Below are positions 26,387 to 38,842 of a stretch of 64,000 bases of DNA, in pieces (positions within the stretch are counted from its first letter, which is position 1; every line of letters begins with the position of its first letter). The notes beneath the pieces are model-generated. The model ran no database searches. It had not been told where the DNA came from and was given only the letters and a program-made list of their open reading frames with translations. Where the stretch lies: NCBI GenBank assembly GCA_945643635.1, contig CALZFC010000249.1, positions 1,385,001 to 1,449,000 on the forward strand, read 5' to 3'. Origin of the DNA: Allodiplogaster sudhausi. Its lineage: Eukaryota; Nematoda; Chromadorea; Rhabditida; Diplogasteridae. A program made the position numbers and the translations under genes.

Positions 26387-28057
26387 ATGATGTCAGCAGA
26401 GACGGACGACAGGAGGAGCAGCAGCCGCCTCGGCGCATCCACCCCCTCACTCGATGAAGAGGCGGACGAAGAAGTGCGAATCATCTTCCCGCCCGGAACG
26501 ACACCCGGCAACATGTTCACGTGGAGGTTGGGCATTTTATTATTTTTATTTTTAGACTTGGCTCGAAATTTGAAATGAATTTTTTTTTGGTTTGCAGAAG
26601 GAAAACTTATATCTGTTTTTTGAAGGCAGGAAACCTGAACTGAGTTTATGTATACATTAAAGTCTGACCACTAGTCACATTTAACAGTTCATAATCTGTA
26701 TTTGTGAGAAAAATTGTTAAGATATTTGGAAAGCAAAAAAAAATGTACAAAAAAATAAATTGCTGAAAACATTTAATTGTTCAGGTATTTTGTGACGGTG
26801 CTGACGACAATTATTGGCGGCAGCGCACAATTCTACTCGTACGGCATTGTCAACCCGGCGCAGACATTGATCATGGAGTGGATCAACCAGACGTACATGG
26901 ATAGGTCAGAGAGAGAGAGAGAGAGAGAGAGATAAGGAGAGAGAGAAAAAAGGAAATAGAGGGAGAGAGAGAAAGAGAGAGAGAGAGAAGGAGAGAGAGA
27001 GAAAAAAGGAAATAGAGGGAGAGAGAGGAGAGAGATAGAGAGAGAGAAGGATAGAGATTCAGAGAGAGAAGGAGAGAGAGAGATAGAGAGAAGGATAGAG
27101 AGAGAGAGAAGGAGAGAGAGAGTGACACTGGTAGTACTTGAGTAAATAGGCTCCGCCCACCCGTCCATGAACTTTTAAGGGTTCGATTTTTCCGTGCTTT
27201 TTTTTTAAACAATTATTTATGAGGTTATTAGATCGCTTTAGAGACCGGTGATTTTAAAATCCTGGAAGACCATAAGAGCGGTGCCAATTCTCAAAATGCT
27301 GGTAAATTCTTCCTGCTTCGGCTTCAATTAAAATGTTTCAATATGGGATGTATTTCCTACTTTTATGTTCGTTTCTCCTTGTAATAAATGATGCTATATT
27401 CGATAAAAATGTGTTATTCTTTTAATAATTAATGATAAAGTTAAGTAAAGTCCAAGATAATTAAAGGTGAAGTTGATTAAAGTGAAGTTAATTAAATATA
27501 AAGTTAATTAGATCCTTCTCATTCACAGGAACGCGGTCGGCCTCTCGGTCACAGAGCTCAATCTCATGTGGTCCTTTGTCGTGTCTTCCATTGCAATCGG
27601 CGCGATTTGTGGCGCGCTCCTTACTAGGTTGGCGGGAAATTTAAATTTACAATGTTTTAGTTTAAATTAATTTTCTTATTTAAAAAAAACCTTGTATCAA
27701 AATCCCCTTTGAATCGTTAATAAGGGCGACTTATTCGTTGTTTGCCCGTTAAGGTCTTAAGATATTAAGGCTGCTTTTTAGTTAGCGTAAGTCGTATCAT
27801 TTAGTTTTGATGATCTCAACAGTAATTTTTTTTTGAATTTTCCTGACTTTTGTCGCTCTAAAACGCAAGCTCTGTCGTCCCTCGTTTCAGGGATAAAGGC
27901 GCGAATTCAAAAATGAGTTTTTGACTCCTTTAAGGTTCGTATCTGAGCGGTGTGGCAGACGGAACGGCCTCGTTCTCAATGGCTTCCTTAACGTCGTCGG
28001 CGCATCACTTGAGCTTGTTGCAAAGCCGTTCAGGTTGGAATTGTTTGGGGGTGGACG

Positions 28058-28094
<37 letters not shown>

Positions 28095-29943
28095 TAGAGA
28101 GAGAGAGAAAGAGAGCGAGAGAGAGAGCGAGAGAGAGAGAGCGAGAAAGTAGAGAGAGAGCGAGAGAGTGGAGAGAAAGACAGAGATAAAATGAGAAGGA
28201 AGAGTGAGAGCGAGGCAAAGAGAGAGAGAGAGATTGAGGAAAATTCTCCAAGCCTAGATCCCCCGAGCTTCTGATCCTGGGCCGCTTCGTGCTGGGCGGC
28301 AACATGGGCCTGACATCAGGACTCGTGCCAATGTATCTCATGGAGATCACGCCGAGGAAGTACAGAGGACCAGCAGGGACACTGCATCAGGTGAGAAGAA
28401 TTCACGTTTGAATTCGCGCTCTTTTGCCTAAATTAATGAGCATATTATAGCTAGAAGAGTCGTTAGTTAATTCGTTCGTTATTCAGGGGGAAAAATTAAA
28501 GTTTGAAAAGATTAAATTTTTTTAAATTTTATTCTATAATACAGCTATATTATTATTGTTGTCAAATTTACTGTTATTTGTAATTTAATTATCTTGAAAG
28601 CATATAAATTATTGTTATTACACTATTTATTTTAACTTTGCCTTTAAAGATAAATATAAGGTAAATTTACTATTATATTCTTACCATTATAAGTTTTCTT
28701 TTCTTTTAAAGACAAGGTTTTTCCTAGGTTGCCGTCGCTTTCGCCGACTGGTTCTCTCTCCTGATCGGCCTGCCCGAACTGCTCGGAGGCACTCAGCTAT
28801 GGCCACTCGCATTTGCACTGCCAGGGATACCAGCACTCGGGCTATGCTTGATCCTACCATGCTGTCCAGAGTCACCCAAGCATCTACTGGTCACCATGAA
28901 GGATAGGACGGTGAGAGGGAAGAGAGGTAGAGAGAGAGAGAGAGGAGGGTGTAGTAGAGAGAGAGAGAGAGAGAGAGAAAGAGGGAGAGAGAGAGAGAGA
29001 GAGAAAGAGGCAGAGAGAGAAAGTTTACAGCTGTGGTCGATGAGAGGGAAAAGACTTTCTCTTCGGCCTGAACTGAATCGAATTAAAAAAAATTCTGGAC
29101 CTTGAGTAGTAGTTTCTTTCGTATTTGGTTTTCTAAAACGGTGGTTTGAGAGGACCTATGAAGAATGGACTTGTTTATTCGGAGATAATTTACTGTATTT
29201 TGAGGAAGCGGTTGTAATAACACTTGTTTTCGACTGCTTTTTTTTATTAATTAAAAAATAAAATGTATTTTAAATCTATTCTTTTTTAATTAAAAAAATT
29301 ACATTCACAATAACTGCAGGCGGCTCTCGCTGCTTGCCGCGTCCTGGTGGGTAAGCAGAACGCGTCTGCCATGTACGAGGAGCTCGTTAGAGAGCACGTT
29401 CAGGAACAGGTGGGGGAGGGAGGAGGAGTACTGTACTTATTTTATTATTATTATTTATTATTTTTATTAGTAGTTATTTATTATCATTATTATTCATTAT
29501 TTTTGTAATTTTTTTTCTGAAAAAAATCCGTCAAAAAAGGTTTATACTTGTCTGTCACGATATAAATAGCGTAAAGGATCAAGCTAAATAGTAATTCAAA
29601 TAGTTTTGTGCCCGAAATGGCTATATTGATGTTGTAATTAAATTAGTTTTTTTTTTGGGAGGTATATATTTGTTTATTATGATTTATTATGAAAAAAATG
29701 TGTATTGATGTTGTGATTAAAATTAGTGGTTATTTTTTTTAAATATATATTTTTAAAAGTATATTTTTGCAGTCAGACGGAGTTGGCGCAGGCTCCTTCA
29801 AGGACCTCTTCACGCTGCCCGCCCTTCGAGTGCCCCTGATTGCATCAGCACTTGTCATGCTCGCGCAGCAGTTCACTGGCTGCACGGCAGTCTTCGCCTA
29901 CAGCACGGACATGTTCCTCAATGCCAAGCTGGATCTGTAAGTG

Positions 29944-29994
<51 letters not shown>

Positions 29995-32394
29995 AAGAGG
30001 AGAGAGAGAGCGAGATAAAGGAGAGGAGAGAGAAGAGAGGGGGGGGGGGGAGAGAAGAGAGGAAGGGAAGAGAAAGATAAAGAGGGAGGGAATAGAGAAA
30101 GAAAAGAGCGAGGGCGAGAGAAAGAGAGATTGGAGAGAGAGGAAGAGAGAGATAAGAGGGGAAGAGAGATAGAGGGTGAAGCACTATGCAGATCGTAAGC
30201 TAGATCATAAATGATTTTAAGGTTATAGAAAGGAGGAATACTTAAATAACAATAAAAAATTATTTGAAAACAAAATTCAACTGAAATAAATGGCTGAAAT
30301 TCCAGAAGATATTCTTTTCGCTGCTGTGGAACTTTTTTTTAAATTTAATAAAAAAAATATATTGCCCCGGTGGTTTGGATGTTATGGGCATATATATCAG
30401 TTTGTACTGCAGTTTTCGTTTTGATATTGCCGTAACCTTGATCGTATTTCATATATAAATTCAGAGAGCAAGTCCATATTTCTTGAAGTGTAATGAGTTC
30501 TTTTAAAGAAGGAATTATTGATTTTTCAAATTGTTTTTCACGGAACGACCGCTCGCAAAAGGAGTATAAAAGGAGACTGATTGTGAGTGTATGTTTTTTT
30601 CCAGAGCGACCGCTTGCAAATGAAATATAGAAGTAGAATGAGAGTTTTGCCTAGCGCGACCGCTTGCAAAAGAAATATAGAAGGAGAATGAGAGTTTTGC
30701 CTAGCGCGACCGATTGCAAATGAAATATAGAAGGAGAATGAGTGTGTTTTCCAGTGCGACCGCTCGCTACTCGACCCTGGCCATCGGAGTGGTGTACTTC
30801 CTCTTCGCATGCTCAGCACCCTTTCTGATCGAGAGGGTGGGCAGGCGGCCGCTGCTGCTCTTCCAGCTGTGCGCATGTCTCCTCTCCCTCTGTCTGCTCA
30901 CACTCTTCACGGCACTCCAGAACTATTCCAAGGTGAGGAGAGGGGAGATTAGGAGAGGATTTGAAATGAAAGTTTTAGATAAGAGTTGGCTGGAGATGAT
31001 AGTAAAAAATATTATACATTTGCCATATCTTGGGATATTCATTCTATCATAGCGCTTTAGTATGGATCTAGGCTGTTAGGCATCAAATATGAATAGGAAA
31101 ACATCGTCGTTTGTTCGAGTTCTAGTTCTCTTTCTCTCTCTCCTCTCTCTCTCTCTTTCTCTCTCGCTCTCCCTCTCTCGATCTTGTCTCTTGCAGGTCG
31201 AATGGGCAAGTTACGGTACAATTGGTGCTCTCGTCTTGTACATGTGCGTCTATGGTGTTGGCTCGCCTATCCCTTGGATGATAACGAGTGAACTCTTCTC
31301 GCAGAAGGTAAGAATAAGGATAAGATTTGGTAAACATTAGAGTTAATTAGAGATTAATTATTAAGGCTAATTAGAGATTAAGATTAGAGATTAAGATGCA
31401 CTTTTGCCAGAAAACTGGACTTGGGATTAAATAACAGCAATATTATTTGATTAAATATTATCTTCTGTACTTTTTCCAGGAATAGAACATAATTTTTTAA
31501 AGATAATAAAAATAGAATATAAAAACATTTTATTTCCTCAGTTCCGTGCGACCGCCGTGACGGTGGCCGTCTTCATCGCGTGGTTCTTTGCCTTTGTCAT
31601 CTCTTCTGCATACCTGCCATTCCAACAGGTTTTAAGAAGGATTACATGCATTTTTTTTATTAAAAAAAGATAATCTGGTGCGCACCCTAGAATTGGCGGG
31701 GTTTTATACCGACGTCGCTCGGTTATATGAGAACAGAGGTACGCAGAAAATTTACATGAAACATGGGAAAAAATTATTCTAATGTAAGCTCTGAGTTAGT
31801 TTTGCGTGTTTGCCTTTTGCGGCATTCTTTAATCGGTGGTTTTATGCTGAAAGGTGGGTCAATAGCCATATGTTTTTTTTCCATATGCAAGAAAAGAGAA
31901 GGGAAAAAGTTTCTAAAAAAAAATATGTATATTTAGCTGGTCGGCGTTTCGTTTTCGTACGTTCCCTTCATCGTTGCGATCTCGATCAGCATCGTCTTCA
32001 TGTACTTCTTACTTCCAGGTAAAGGGTTTATTCTTTTATCTTGTTTTTTAAAAAAAAATATTTTTTTAAGAACAAATTTGTAATAATCATTTCATGATGC
32101 TTAAACAAATTTACTGGGAATTGATGAAATTCTACAATTTGTTAATTTGTATGGCCTCATTTAATAGAGGGATTGTTTTGTCAATATTTTTTCTAAGAAT
32201 TAAAATTTTAATGATAAAAGAATAACTATCGCAGATGAACTGCGACCCGATTAATATATGATTTTGGCCCCTCTTCAGAGACACGCGGCCGCCCAGCATC
32301 CGTTATCGTGCAGGAGGTGCGCTATCGGTCGGCATCCCTCTCGTCCGGCCATCCTATTCGGGTTAGCAGCTCTTATCTATCGGTTGTATTCTTA

Positions 32395-32428
<34 letters not shown>

Positions 32429-32587
32429 TGCCCTCTCTCTCCCTCTCTTGCTCTCTCTCTCTCTTTCTCTCTCTCTCACTCTCTCTTGCCCTCTCTCTTC
32501 CTCTCTTGTTCTCTCTCTCCCTCTCTTGCTCTCTCACTCTCTCTTGCCCTCTCTCTCCCTCTCTCTCCCTCTCTCCCTCTTCTCTCA

Positions 32588-32640
<53 letters not shown>

Positions 32641-33203
32641 CCTCTTTCCCTCTTCTCTCTCTCTCCCTCTCTCCTTTCCTCGATATACCAGCCCTCTTAT
32701 CTCTTCCTTCGTTTCATATTGTCAGACTATGCATTTTGCACACTTCTACCTCCATTCTATGTCCAGCAGTTCCTTGGCATTCTAGTTGATAAGCCTAGCA
32801 TTGATATCTGCAAATGACTCTTTAAGTGAGCTGAGCAAGCAATTTATTAAAGCGATTATATGAGAAGTAGCTATTTCCTGATACTGTAGGAAAAATTACT
32901 TGTGAACAGAAAAAAAGTTAATTTATATCTTTTTTTTTGCAACAATTTTGTTTGAGAACGCCTGCAATACATTTTGACTTATTGTTAGATGTGTTGTGAA
33001 GCTCAGGGGGCTTATTATTTATTGATGAAACAGCATTTAATTTTTAATTTTAATTTCGTTGAAAAAAAATTGTTGTTATCTTTAATAACTGACAACTTTA
33101 GGCGGTCCGGTCGGCTAGTCGAGCCGAAATGCAGAGGCTTCTCGGAGGAACAAACGATATCCAGTCATCGTCCAATTACGCGAGTACCGAGGCGCTTTCT
33201 TAA
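26387..33203 (+). CDS. SLC2/GLUT-family facilitated hexose transporter
   Basis: Plasma-membrane sugar uniporter of the major facilitator superfamily. Fourteen exons: 26387-26526, 26785-26904, 27529-27627, 27935-28033, 28258-28390, 28728-28910, 29320-29409, 29773-29936, 30755-30932, 31197-31307, 31542-31628, 31937-32018, 32279-32361, 33102-33203; 1671 nt, 556 aa. Twelve hydrophobic spans fit the family, with a soluble N-terminus of about 45 residues. Signatures: ERCGRRNG after helix 2, [11 protein letters not shown] in helix 4, PESPKHLL after helix 6, [15 protein letters not shown] in helix 7, ERVGRRPL after helix 8, [14 protein letters not shown] in helix 10, and PETRGR after helix 12. The QLS glucose-selectivity motif of class I GLUTs is not seen in helix 7, so the substrate is uncertain. 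Exon 9 is preceded by tandem copies of its own acceptor. AATAAA at 33765-33770 is a plausible poly(A) signal. Confidence 0.95.
26910..27122. repeat. GA microsatellite directly after the exon 2 donor (transporter)
   Basis: The intron begins GTCAGAGAGAG, so the microsatellite starts inside the donor consensus. It contains GAAAAAAGGAAATAGAGGG units repeated twice. Confidence 0.85.
28055..28235. repeat. GA microsatellite in transporter intron 4
   Basis: An impure GA tract with GAGCGAGA and GTAGAGAG interruptions occupies most of the 224-base intron between exons 4 and 5. Confidence 0.85.
29942..30180. repeat. GA microsatellite after the exon 8 donor (transporter)
   Basis: A purine-only tract begins five bases after the GTAAGTG donor. 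It includes a G run at about 30040-30050. Confidence 0.85.
30541..30760 (+). repeat. 50-bp tandem repeat of the exon 9 acceptor in the transporter gene
   Basis: Three consecutive units, with a fourth degenerate one before them, contain an acceptor followed by the first bases of exon 9 (GCGACCGCTTGCAAA-like, then GAAATATAGAAGGAGAATGAG). The GCGAC anchor falls at 30606, 30656, 30706 and, in the real exon, 30756, an exact period of 50. Acceptors are CCAG at 30601-30604, CCTAG at 30650-30654, CCTAG at 30700-30704 and CCAG at 30751-30754 (true). The first three would each meet a TGA within about 13 codons if used. Confidence 0.9.
32392..32690. repeat. CT microsatellite in the last intron of the transporter
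   Basis: About 300 bases of impure CT repeat with recurrent CTCTTGCCCTC units, starting 30 bases after the exon 13 donor. Frames of 113-175 codons through it are artefacts. Confidence 0.85.
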
Positions 33204-35604
33204 TTATCGATTTTCCCGCACCCTAGAATTTGTATTTTCATACCACTTCCAAAAATCATTTGCTAGCTGTCGCTAATATTTAGTCTTTAATACTGAAATA
33301 CTCTCTAATTTATGTATTTTCTAAAGAATGCTAATAATAGAGTAAGCTAGAAATAATGCTAACTTTGATTACTTATTCTGACTTATGTTATAATAAGTTA
33401 GAGAGGCGCTCATATTGTGATTTTGATGTAAACGATGCAGATTACAGATTCATTTCTCTAGATTCTAGGTTATTCTGTGTCTGGTGGTAAGCAGGGTTTA
33501 TATTTCGGGGCTTCTGTATAGGTTAAAGAGGCCTTTCTATTGTAATATGAAAGCGCTTTAAGGGCCCAGCATGACTCCTGGTACTTCTAAATGACCAGTA
33601 TTATGGTTCTCTCCATGAACCCATTGGTATCCGGTCTTCTAATACAGAAATAGTCTAGACGTGTTCGTTAGTAAGAACTTCTTACCTTCTTACCGCTGTA
33701 CCTCGCGAACGTCTTTCGAAAGCAGATGGATTTTTATGTCCGTGATTTATCGGCCGGAAAATTGAATAAAGAGATGAAAAATACCGCTTGAAAAGAATCG
33801 AATCATTCCCTTTCTGCTTTTATTTGCAGGCATTATGTATCTTTTTCATCAAACATTGGAGATCACCGAGCAGTCTGACCCACTGTACCACTGATGTCCC
33901 ATCGTACTACAGTAGGATTGATCAGTTGACGCAAAGCTCTCGCGCGCAATTGTGCAAGTGAGCTGTGCTTTCCGATGAGTTGATGACATTTGAGTTAAGA
34001 GCGTCCCTCCCTCCTGTGTTGAGGAGTCTTGGAAATGATTATGTGATTATTTATGGGCTTACGATTCAAGATGTTAATAGAATAAAGTGCATTCTTACTT
34101 TCCCATGGCCCCCTTTTTCATGTAAAACACGAGTTCGAGTTCTTTTTGCGATGTGGAGTACGAAGTAGCGCTCCTCTCCTGGCGCTATCCTTTATCCCGT
34201 ATCAACTCCCTTTTTCCCTTGCTGAGAGCGGGAGCCTCGGCGCGAGCTTAGCTATCTTATCTTGAACTTTTTTTTCCCCACACCGACCGCTCCGACTCGG
34301 CTTATTCTGATACTTTATCAGAATGCAGATATTCTATTCCAACCTTTTGTGTGTATTCATTTTCTTTGCGAGGTGTACTGATGAATAATCTTTTGTCTGG
34401 AGAGTGTTCGAGCTCTAATAGTGGTTAAATAATGAAGAATGTGATAAAGTTAAAAGTAGAAGTGTTTATTTAGCCCTTTTTTGTAGCATTGGTGAGAGTT
34501 TGTGCCCATTTTATTTTATTCAATGTAAAAAAAGCTTTGTTAAAAGATCTTGTTCTTTTTCAACGTGGTTTTTTTTTCTTCGCTGGGGCATTCTTAGCAT
34601 TCATGACTCACATTTTTTCTTCGAGTTTGAAGAAGAAGGAAAAAGATAGGCTCCGACTAGTTTGTTTGATGTTCTTCAAGGAATTGATCGTCTTTCTCGT
34701 AAAAGTCCCCAATGATAAACTAGCCACATCCTGCCTTGCACATGAATCATGGCTAAAAGGGCTACTCTATAGATTCTCTGTCCTCCCCCTTCCCCCATGT
34801 CCCGGTTGTTTACGTTTTCACGTTTGCTATTCCCTTGCTTGACCCAGCCATCTGCATCCCTGGCTCTGCGCATCTCTCTCTCTTTCTCTATCTCTCTCAT
34901 GTTCTCTCTCATCTCTCTCTCTCTCTCTCTCTCTGGTTCTAACTATCTGCCATTCATATCTATCTCTCGCCTTCTAGCTGATTTCGCTCCCAGTTCGCTT
35001 ACTCTCTCTCTCTCTCTCTCTCGTACTCTCACTCCATCTCACTATCTGCCTTTGATATCTGCCTCTCGCCTTCTAGCTGTTCTCTCTCTCTCTCTCTCAG
35101 CCTCCTCTTCCATTCCCTGCCTACCATTCCATGCTAGCCACTCGCCCCATGTAGCCATCTCCTCTGCCTGGACTGTATTGTGTCCACCATGCATCCATTT
35201 GTCCGTTTCGCAACAGTGATCGCTGTTATTATTTCGCTTTCTCACTCGTTGTTTTGGCTGTGAGACATCTTACTTCAACAGACGTAGACTCGCAAGACAC
35301 TTAGGATTACAAGATTTCTTCGATTCTCTCTCTCTCTCTCTCTCTCTCTCTTCCCCTCTTTCTCTCTCTCGCTCTGTCTCCCTCACTCTAATTTGTTCTC
35401 TCAGCTATGTTTTTGCTCTGATCGGGGAAATGGATGGTGATTGTAAGAAGCGGACGTGATTCATTTTCCTCTGCTATGTTGACTCTTTTCTTTTTCTTCC
35501 ATTCTTTTTGTACATTCGCCTTTTACCTTCTTTTTCTATCGACCTCTCACAATTTAACACATTTCGCGAAAACACTTTTTTTTAATGATTCAGAAGATAT
35601 TTCT
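33204..35604. other. Spacer between the sugar transporter and lmp-1
   Basis: The first part is the transporter 3' UTR (poly(A) signal at 33765). After it comes unique sequence without a recognisable exon, then CT tracts at about 34873-34935, 35003-35025, 35078-35098 and 35325-35370. The lmp-1 promoter is presumably near 35400-35600. Confidence 0.65.
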
Positions 35605-35619
35605 TTCTTTTTTTTCCAG
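35605..35619 (+). promoter_or_regulatory. Candidate trans-splice acceptor for lmp-1
   Basis: A polypyrimidine stretch ending in TTTTTTCCAG, 17 bases before the ATG at 35637. There is no plausible upstream coding exon, so a spliced leader or a non-coding exon is the likely partner. Confidence 0.5.
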
Positions 35620-35636
35620 AAGCCCTGACTCAGAGG

Positions 35637-37981
35637 ATGCTCGGACGCGTTATCTCTTGCATCGGTATGACTATTAAATGGCTACTGTTTTACTTTCTCT
35701 TTTGTAGTCTTTATTAAAGAAATCTAATCGATAACAAAGTATCTCGAGCAAAGAGAGGAGGTTCTCTTATCAGAGGCAATGGGCATCTCTGGAGTTTAAG
35801 ATGATAAGGAAGCAACATTTTCTCGAACATTGCTATTTCGGAATGATGAATAGAGAGTTCAAAGTATTTTGGTTAAATTTATTTTAATACGGGATGGTGC
35901 AAGGAATAACATCCATTGTTTTCATTGATTGATTGTTGAGGACCCATCCGAATATGGCGAGTAGTGCATCTAGGGCCCGGAAATCAGGGCATTGAAGAGT
36001 AACCGAGGTTCTTCTGAAATGTTCGCCATGAACGTGGTGGTCTATGTCAATGATGAGGTCCAAAATCAGGATGAGCATGTTAAGCCTTCTGTAACATGTT
36101 GATGAAGCTTTGTTTGGGCAAGTTTAATTTCCGTTTGTTTACTTCGGTGGATCGAGGAGTTGACATTCAATATTGCAAAGTTTCGTCGACTACTGATATT
36201 AGAGGAGTCACAAATGTGGTGACATTACAATGTTTTTGTTTCGATGAGGTTAAAAAGGAATCTCGTTGTGGGATTATGTTTTTTTTTATTTCTCTTTCCC
36301 ACTCGTATTCAGGCAACGAAGTTGACCTTCGGCCATATAAAATCTCTATGCTCATCACATAATTGTCCCGATCCAGCGATAAATAGAATAATACCTGGAA
36401 GTTGGGAAGGATAAAGATGGCAAAAGTACAAATAAAGGGAGTAGAATTAGCAGAATTGGTGAAAAGATTGGACTAGATAAGTCGAACATATGTACGGTGT
36501 ACTTGTTCTCCGTTGTCTTGGCGGGCACAGATAATAGCTAAACATTAAACATCGACGCTTCTAGCTTTTCGCGGGAGAGTATTACAGTTGTTTTAAATGT
36601 CAGTTTCACTATAATTTGTTCAGTTCGTAGTTAATTATAAAGTAATCATTCTATGCCATGTTTGTAATATTATTTCAGCCATCTTCGCCCTGGCCGCGCA
36701 TTCTGTTCATGGAGTGAAATGGTACCTCAAGAATCCAGCTGGAAAGACGTGCATTCTCCTGAACGCCACTGAAGTCAAGGGAACGATTACCTACGAGAAC
36801 GCGACGACGGTTAGGCGGCCGTAAAGTAGTCACGGCGAAAGTTGTGCATCCTAGATTCGCCGGGTTTCTACCAGTATGCTATTCTCTCTTTTTAGAACAG
36901 CACCTCCACTTTCACCTTCACCATCAACGACCCGGCGAAGAACGAAACGCTGGTGCCGACGGGTAGCTGCAACGTTAATGGCGGCAGCTTCATCAAGGTT
37001 GGTCGAATGGCGTGGCCTTCTAATGGTTGTATAGCAAGAACGTGAGGAAGTTAAGCAGTAAAGTTCTAAGCGTTGAAAAATAATTAATAACTAAAAAAAA
37101 TTGAAAGCCTCTATTAAAAAAAATTGAAGGTCCCTTTCTACCCGAACGGAGTTACCGTCCCAGCAACCGAGGCTCAGCCGTGGTCTCTTACGATCTACTT
37201 CAACGGCACCGAAGGAGTTAGTTAGCCATTTCTCTTTACCTAACCTCACCCTTTGCCTTAACCTTAGCCTTAGCCCTAACCTTAACCTTACCTTACCCTC
37301 AGGCTTAACCTTAGCCTTAAGTAAAGTGACTTTGTGAGCCTTTGCCTTAAGTAAAGTGACCTCATGTCATCATATCTGTTTGAATACCGTAATTTTGTCT
37401 TTAGAGCTCCTTCCGAGTGACCAACTACTTCCTGGAGACGACACCGGCCAAGTATGACATTCCGACCCGTCAGTGGGATTTCAGCTTATTAAAAAAATTT
37501 TTATTTTTATTTAGACGGCGCTAGGGAATAAAAGCCACTGTAAAGGATCCAGCAGAACAGGGTGGGGTCGCGGAAGTTTTTGTTAAAATGTTCGAAAAAA
37601 AATACTCTGAAGAGGTCTAAAATCATAAGCAGTGCCATTAATGATCCATTTTGTACTGAACCAAAAATATTTATTTAATTTTTTTTGGTACTTTATTTCT
37701 ATCCTGTCATTCTGCCTCTTCTCAACTGGATCATCTTGCCATTACTCTAAATAAGCTCTATTCAGTCAATCGGTAAATCAATAAGAGATAATATAGTAAT
37801 AATCAATAATTGTCTTCATTTGATTCAGAGAACTACACGAAGGCGTCGTTTGCAGAAGACAACATTGAGGCGGCCGGTACAAACGCGTTCAAGGTTAGTG
37901 ATGATTTTGTACGGTCTGATATAAGAATAGAGAATACGGAAGTCTTGAAACAAAATGAGTAGTTAACTACATAATAATGAA

Positions 37982-38015
<34 letters not shown>

Positions 38016-38412
38016 AATAACAATTATAGTAATGATCATTAATGATAATTGATAATGACAATTAAACTTTCAGTGCTCCACGACTACTCTGGCGCTCACG
38101 TCGGAGTCGACGAGCTCTGTCATCAGGCACGAGTCGACGATCACTTTCTCCCAGTTGAACCTCATCGCAGAGGCACTGCTTGAGAAGGAAGAGTTCCCGA
38201 ACTCGCAGAGTGAGTATGATGAAGATTTATTATAATGAAGGTTTCAGGAGGGGGGGGGGGGGTGGCGGGGAGTTTGAGGGTACTTGTCAAAAGAAACGTT
38301 TTTTTCCCTCTGCTTCCCTTCTAAAAATTTCTGATTGCTCTGTCACATCATTTAAAAAGATACGCCTTTCTTTCTCTACTCTCTCTCTCTCTCTCCACCT
38401 CTCTCTCTTTCC

Positions 38413-38444
<32 letters not shown>

Positions 38445-38492
38445 TTCGCTCTCGCTCTCTTCCTCCCTCTCTCTCTATCTCTCTCTCTCTCT

Positions 38493-38532
<40 letters not shown>

Positions 38533-38640
38533 CTTTCTCCCCCCTCTCTCTTCTTCTCTGTCTCTCCATCCATCTCTTCCTCTATCTCTTCTCTCTCACT
38601 CTTTCTCTCTCTCTCACTCTCTCTCCTCTCTTTCTCTCTA

Positions 38641-38685
<45 letters not shown>

Positions 38686-38842
38686 TCTTCCAGTCTACGA
38701 GCTATGCCAGCTGGACTCTCGTACCTCCGACGTGGTGCCCATCGTGGTGGGCGCTTGCCTGGCTGGCCTCGTGGTCATCGTGCTCATCGCCTATCTGATT
38801 GGACGCGCCCGCGCCAGACGCCAGGGATACGCGTCGGTTTAG
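35637..38842 (+). CDS. lmp-1: LAMP-family lysosome membrane glycoprotein (LMP-1)
   Basis: Type I membrane protein of late endosomes and lysosomes. Eight exons: 35637-35664, 36679-36809, 36896-36997, 37130-37216, 37405-37468, 37829-37893, 38074-38209, 38694-38842; 762 nt, 253 aa. It starts with a signal peptide ([21 protein letters not shown]). The luminal part has four cysteines (KTC, GSC, FKC, ELC) and six NxT/S glycosylation sites (in LLNAT, YENATT, NST, KNETL, FNGTEG, QNYTK). A single membrane span ([23 protein letters not shown]) is followed by a short basic tail ending GYASV, the GYxxPhi lysosomal sorting signal known from C. elegans LMP-1. The last intron is almost entirely CT repeat running up to its acceptor. 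AATAAA at 39513-39518 is the likely poly(A) signal. A decayed inverted copy lies at 57219-62796. Confidence 0.95.
37236..37365. repeat. CCTTAACCTTAGCC minisatellite in lmp-1 intron 4
   Basis: Irregular repeats of CCTTAACC/CCTTAGCC, then two copies of TTGCCTTAAGTAAAGTGAC. The pattern resembles a degenerate telomere-type repeat but is not (TTAGGC)n. The corresponding intron of the LAMP copy on the other strand (61699-61898) holds the same kind of sequence. Confidence 0.7.
38375..38690. repeat. CT microsatellite leading into lmp-1 exon 8
   Basis: About 310 bases of impure CT repeat ending in CTTCTTCTTCCAG, so the tract itself serves as an over-long polypyrimidine tract for the last exon. A poly-G run (38250-38261) lies closer to the donor. 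Confidence 0.85.

Noticed and set aside
37236..37365. Interstitial telomere
   Set aside because: The repeat is irregular CCTTAACC/CCTTAGCC and not (TTAGGC)n or its complement.
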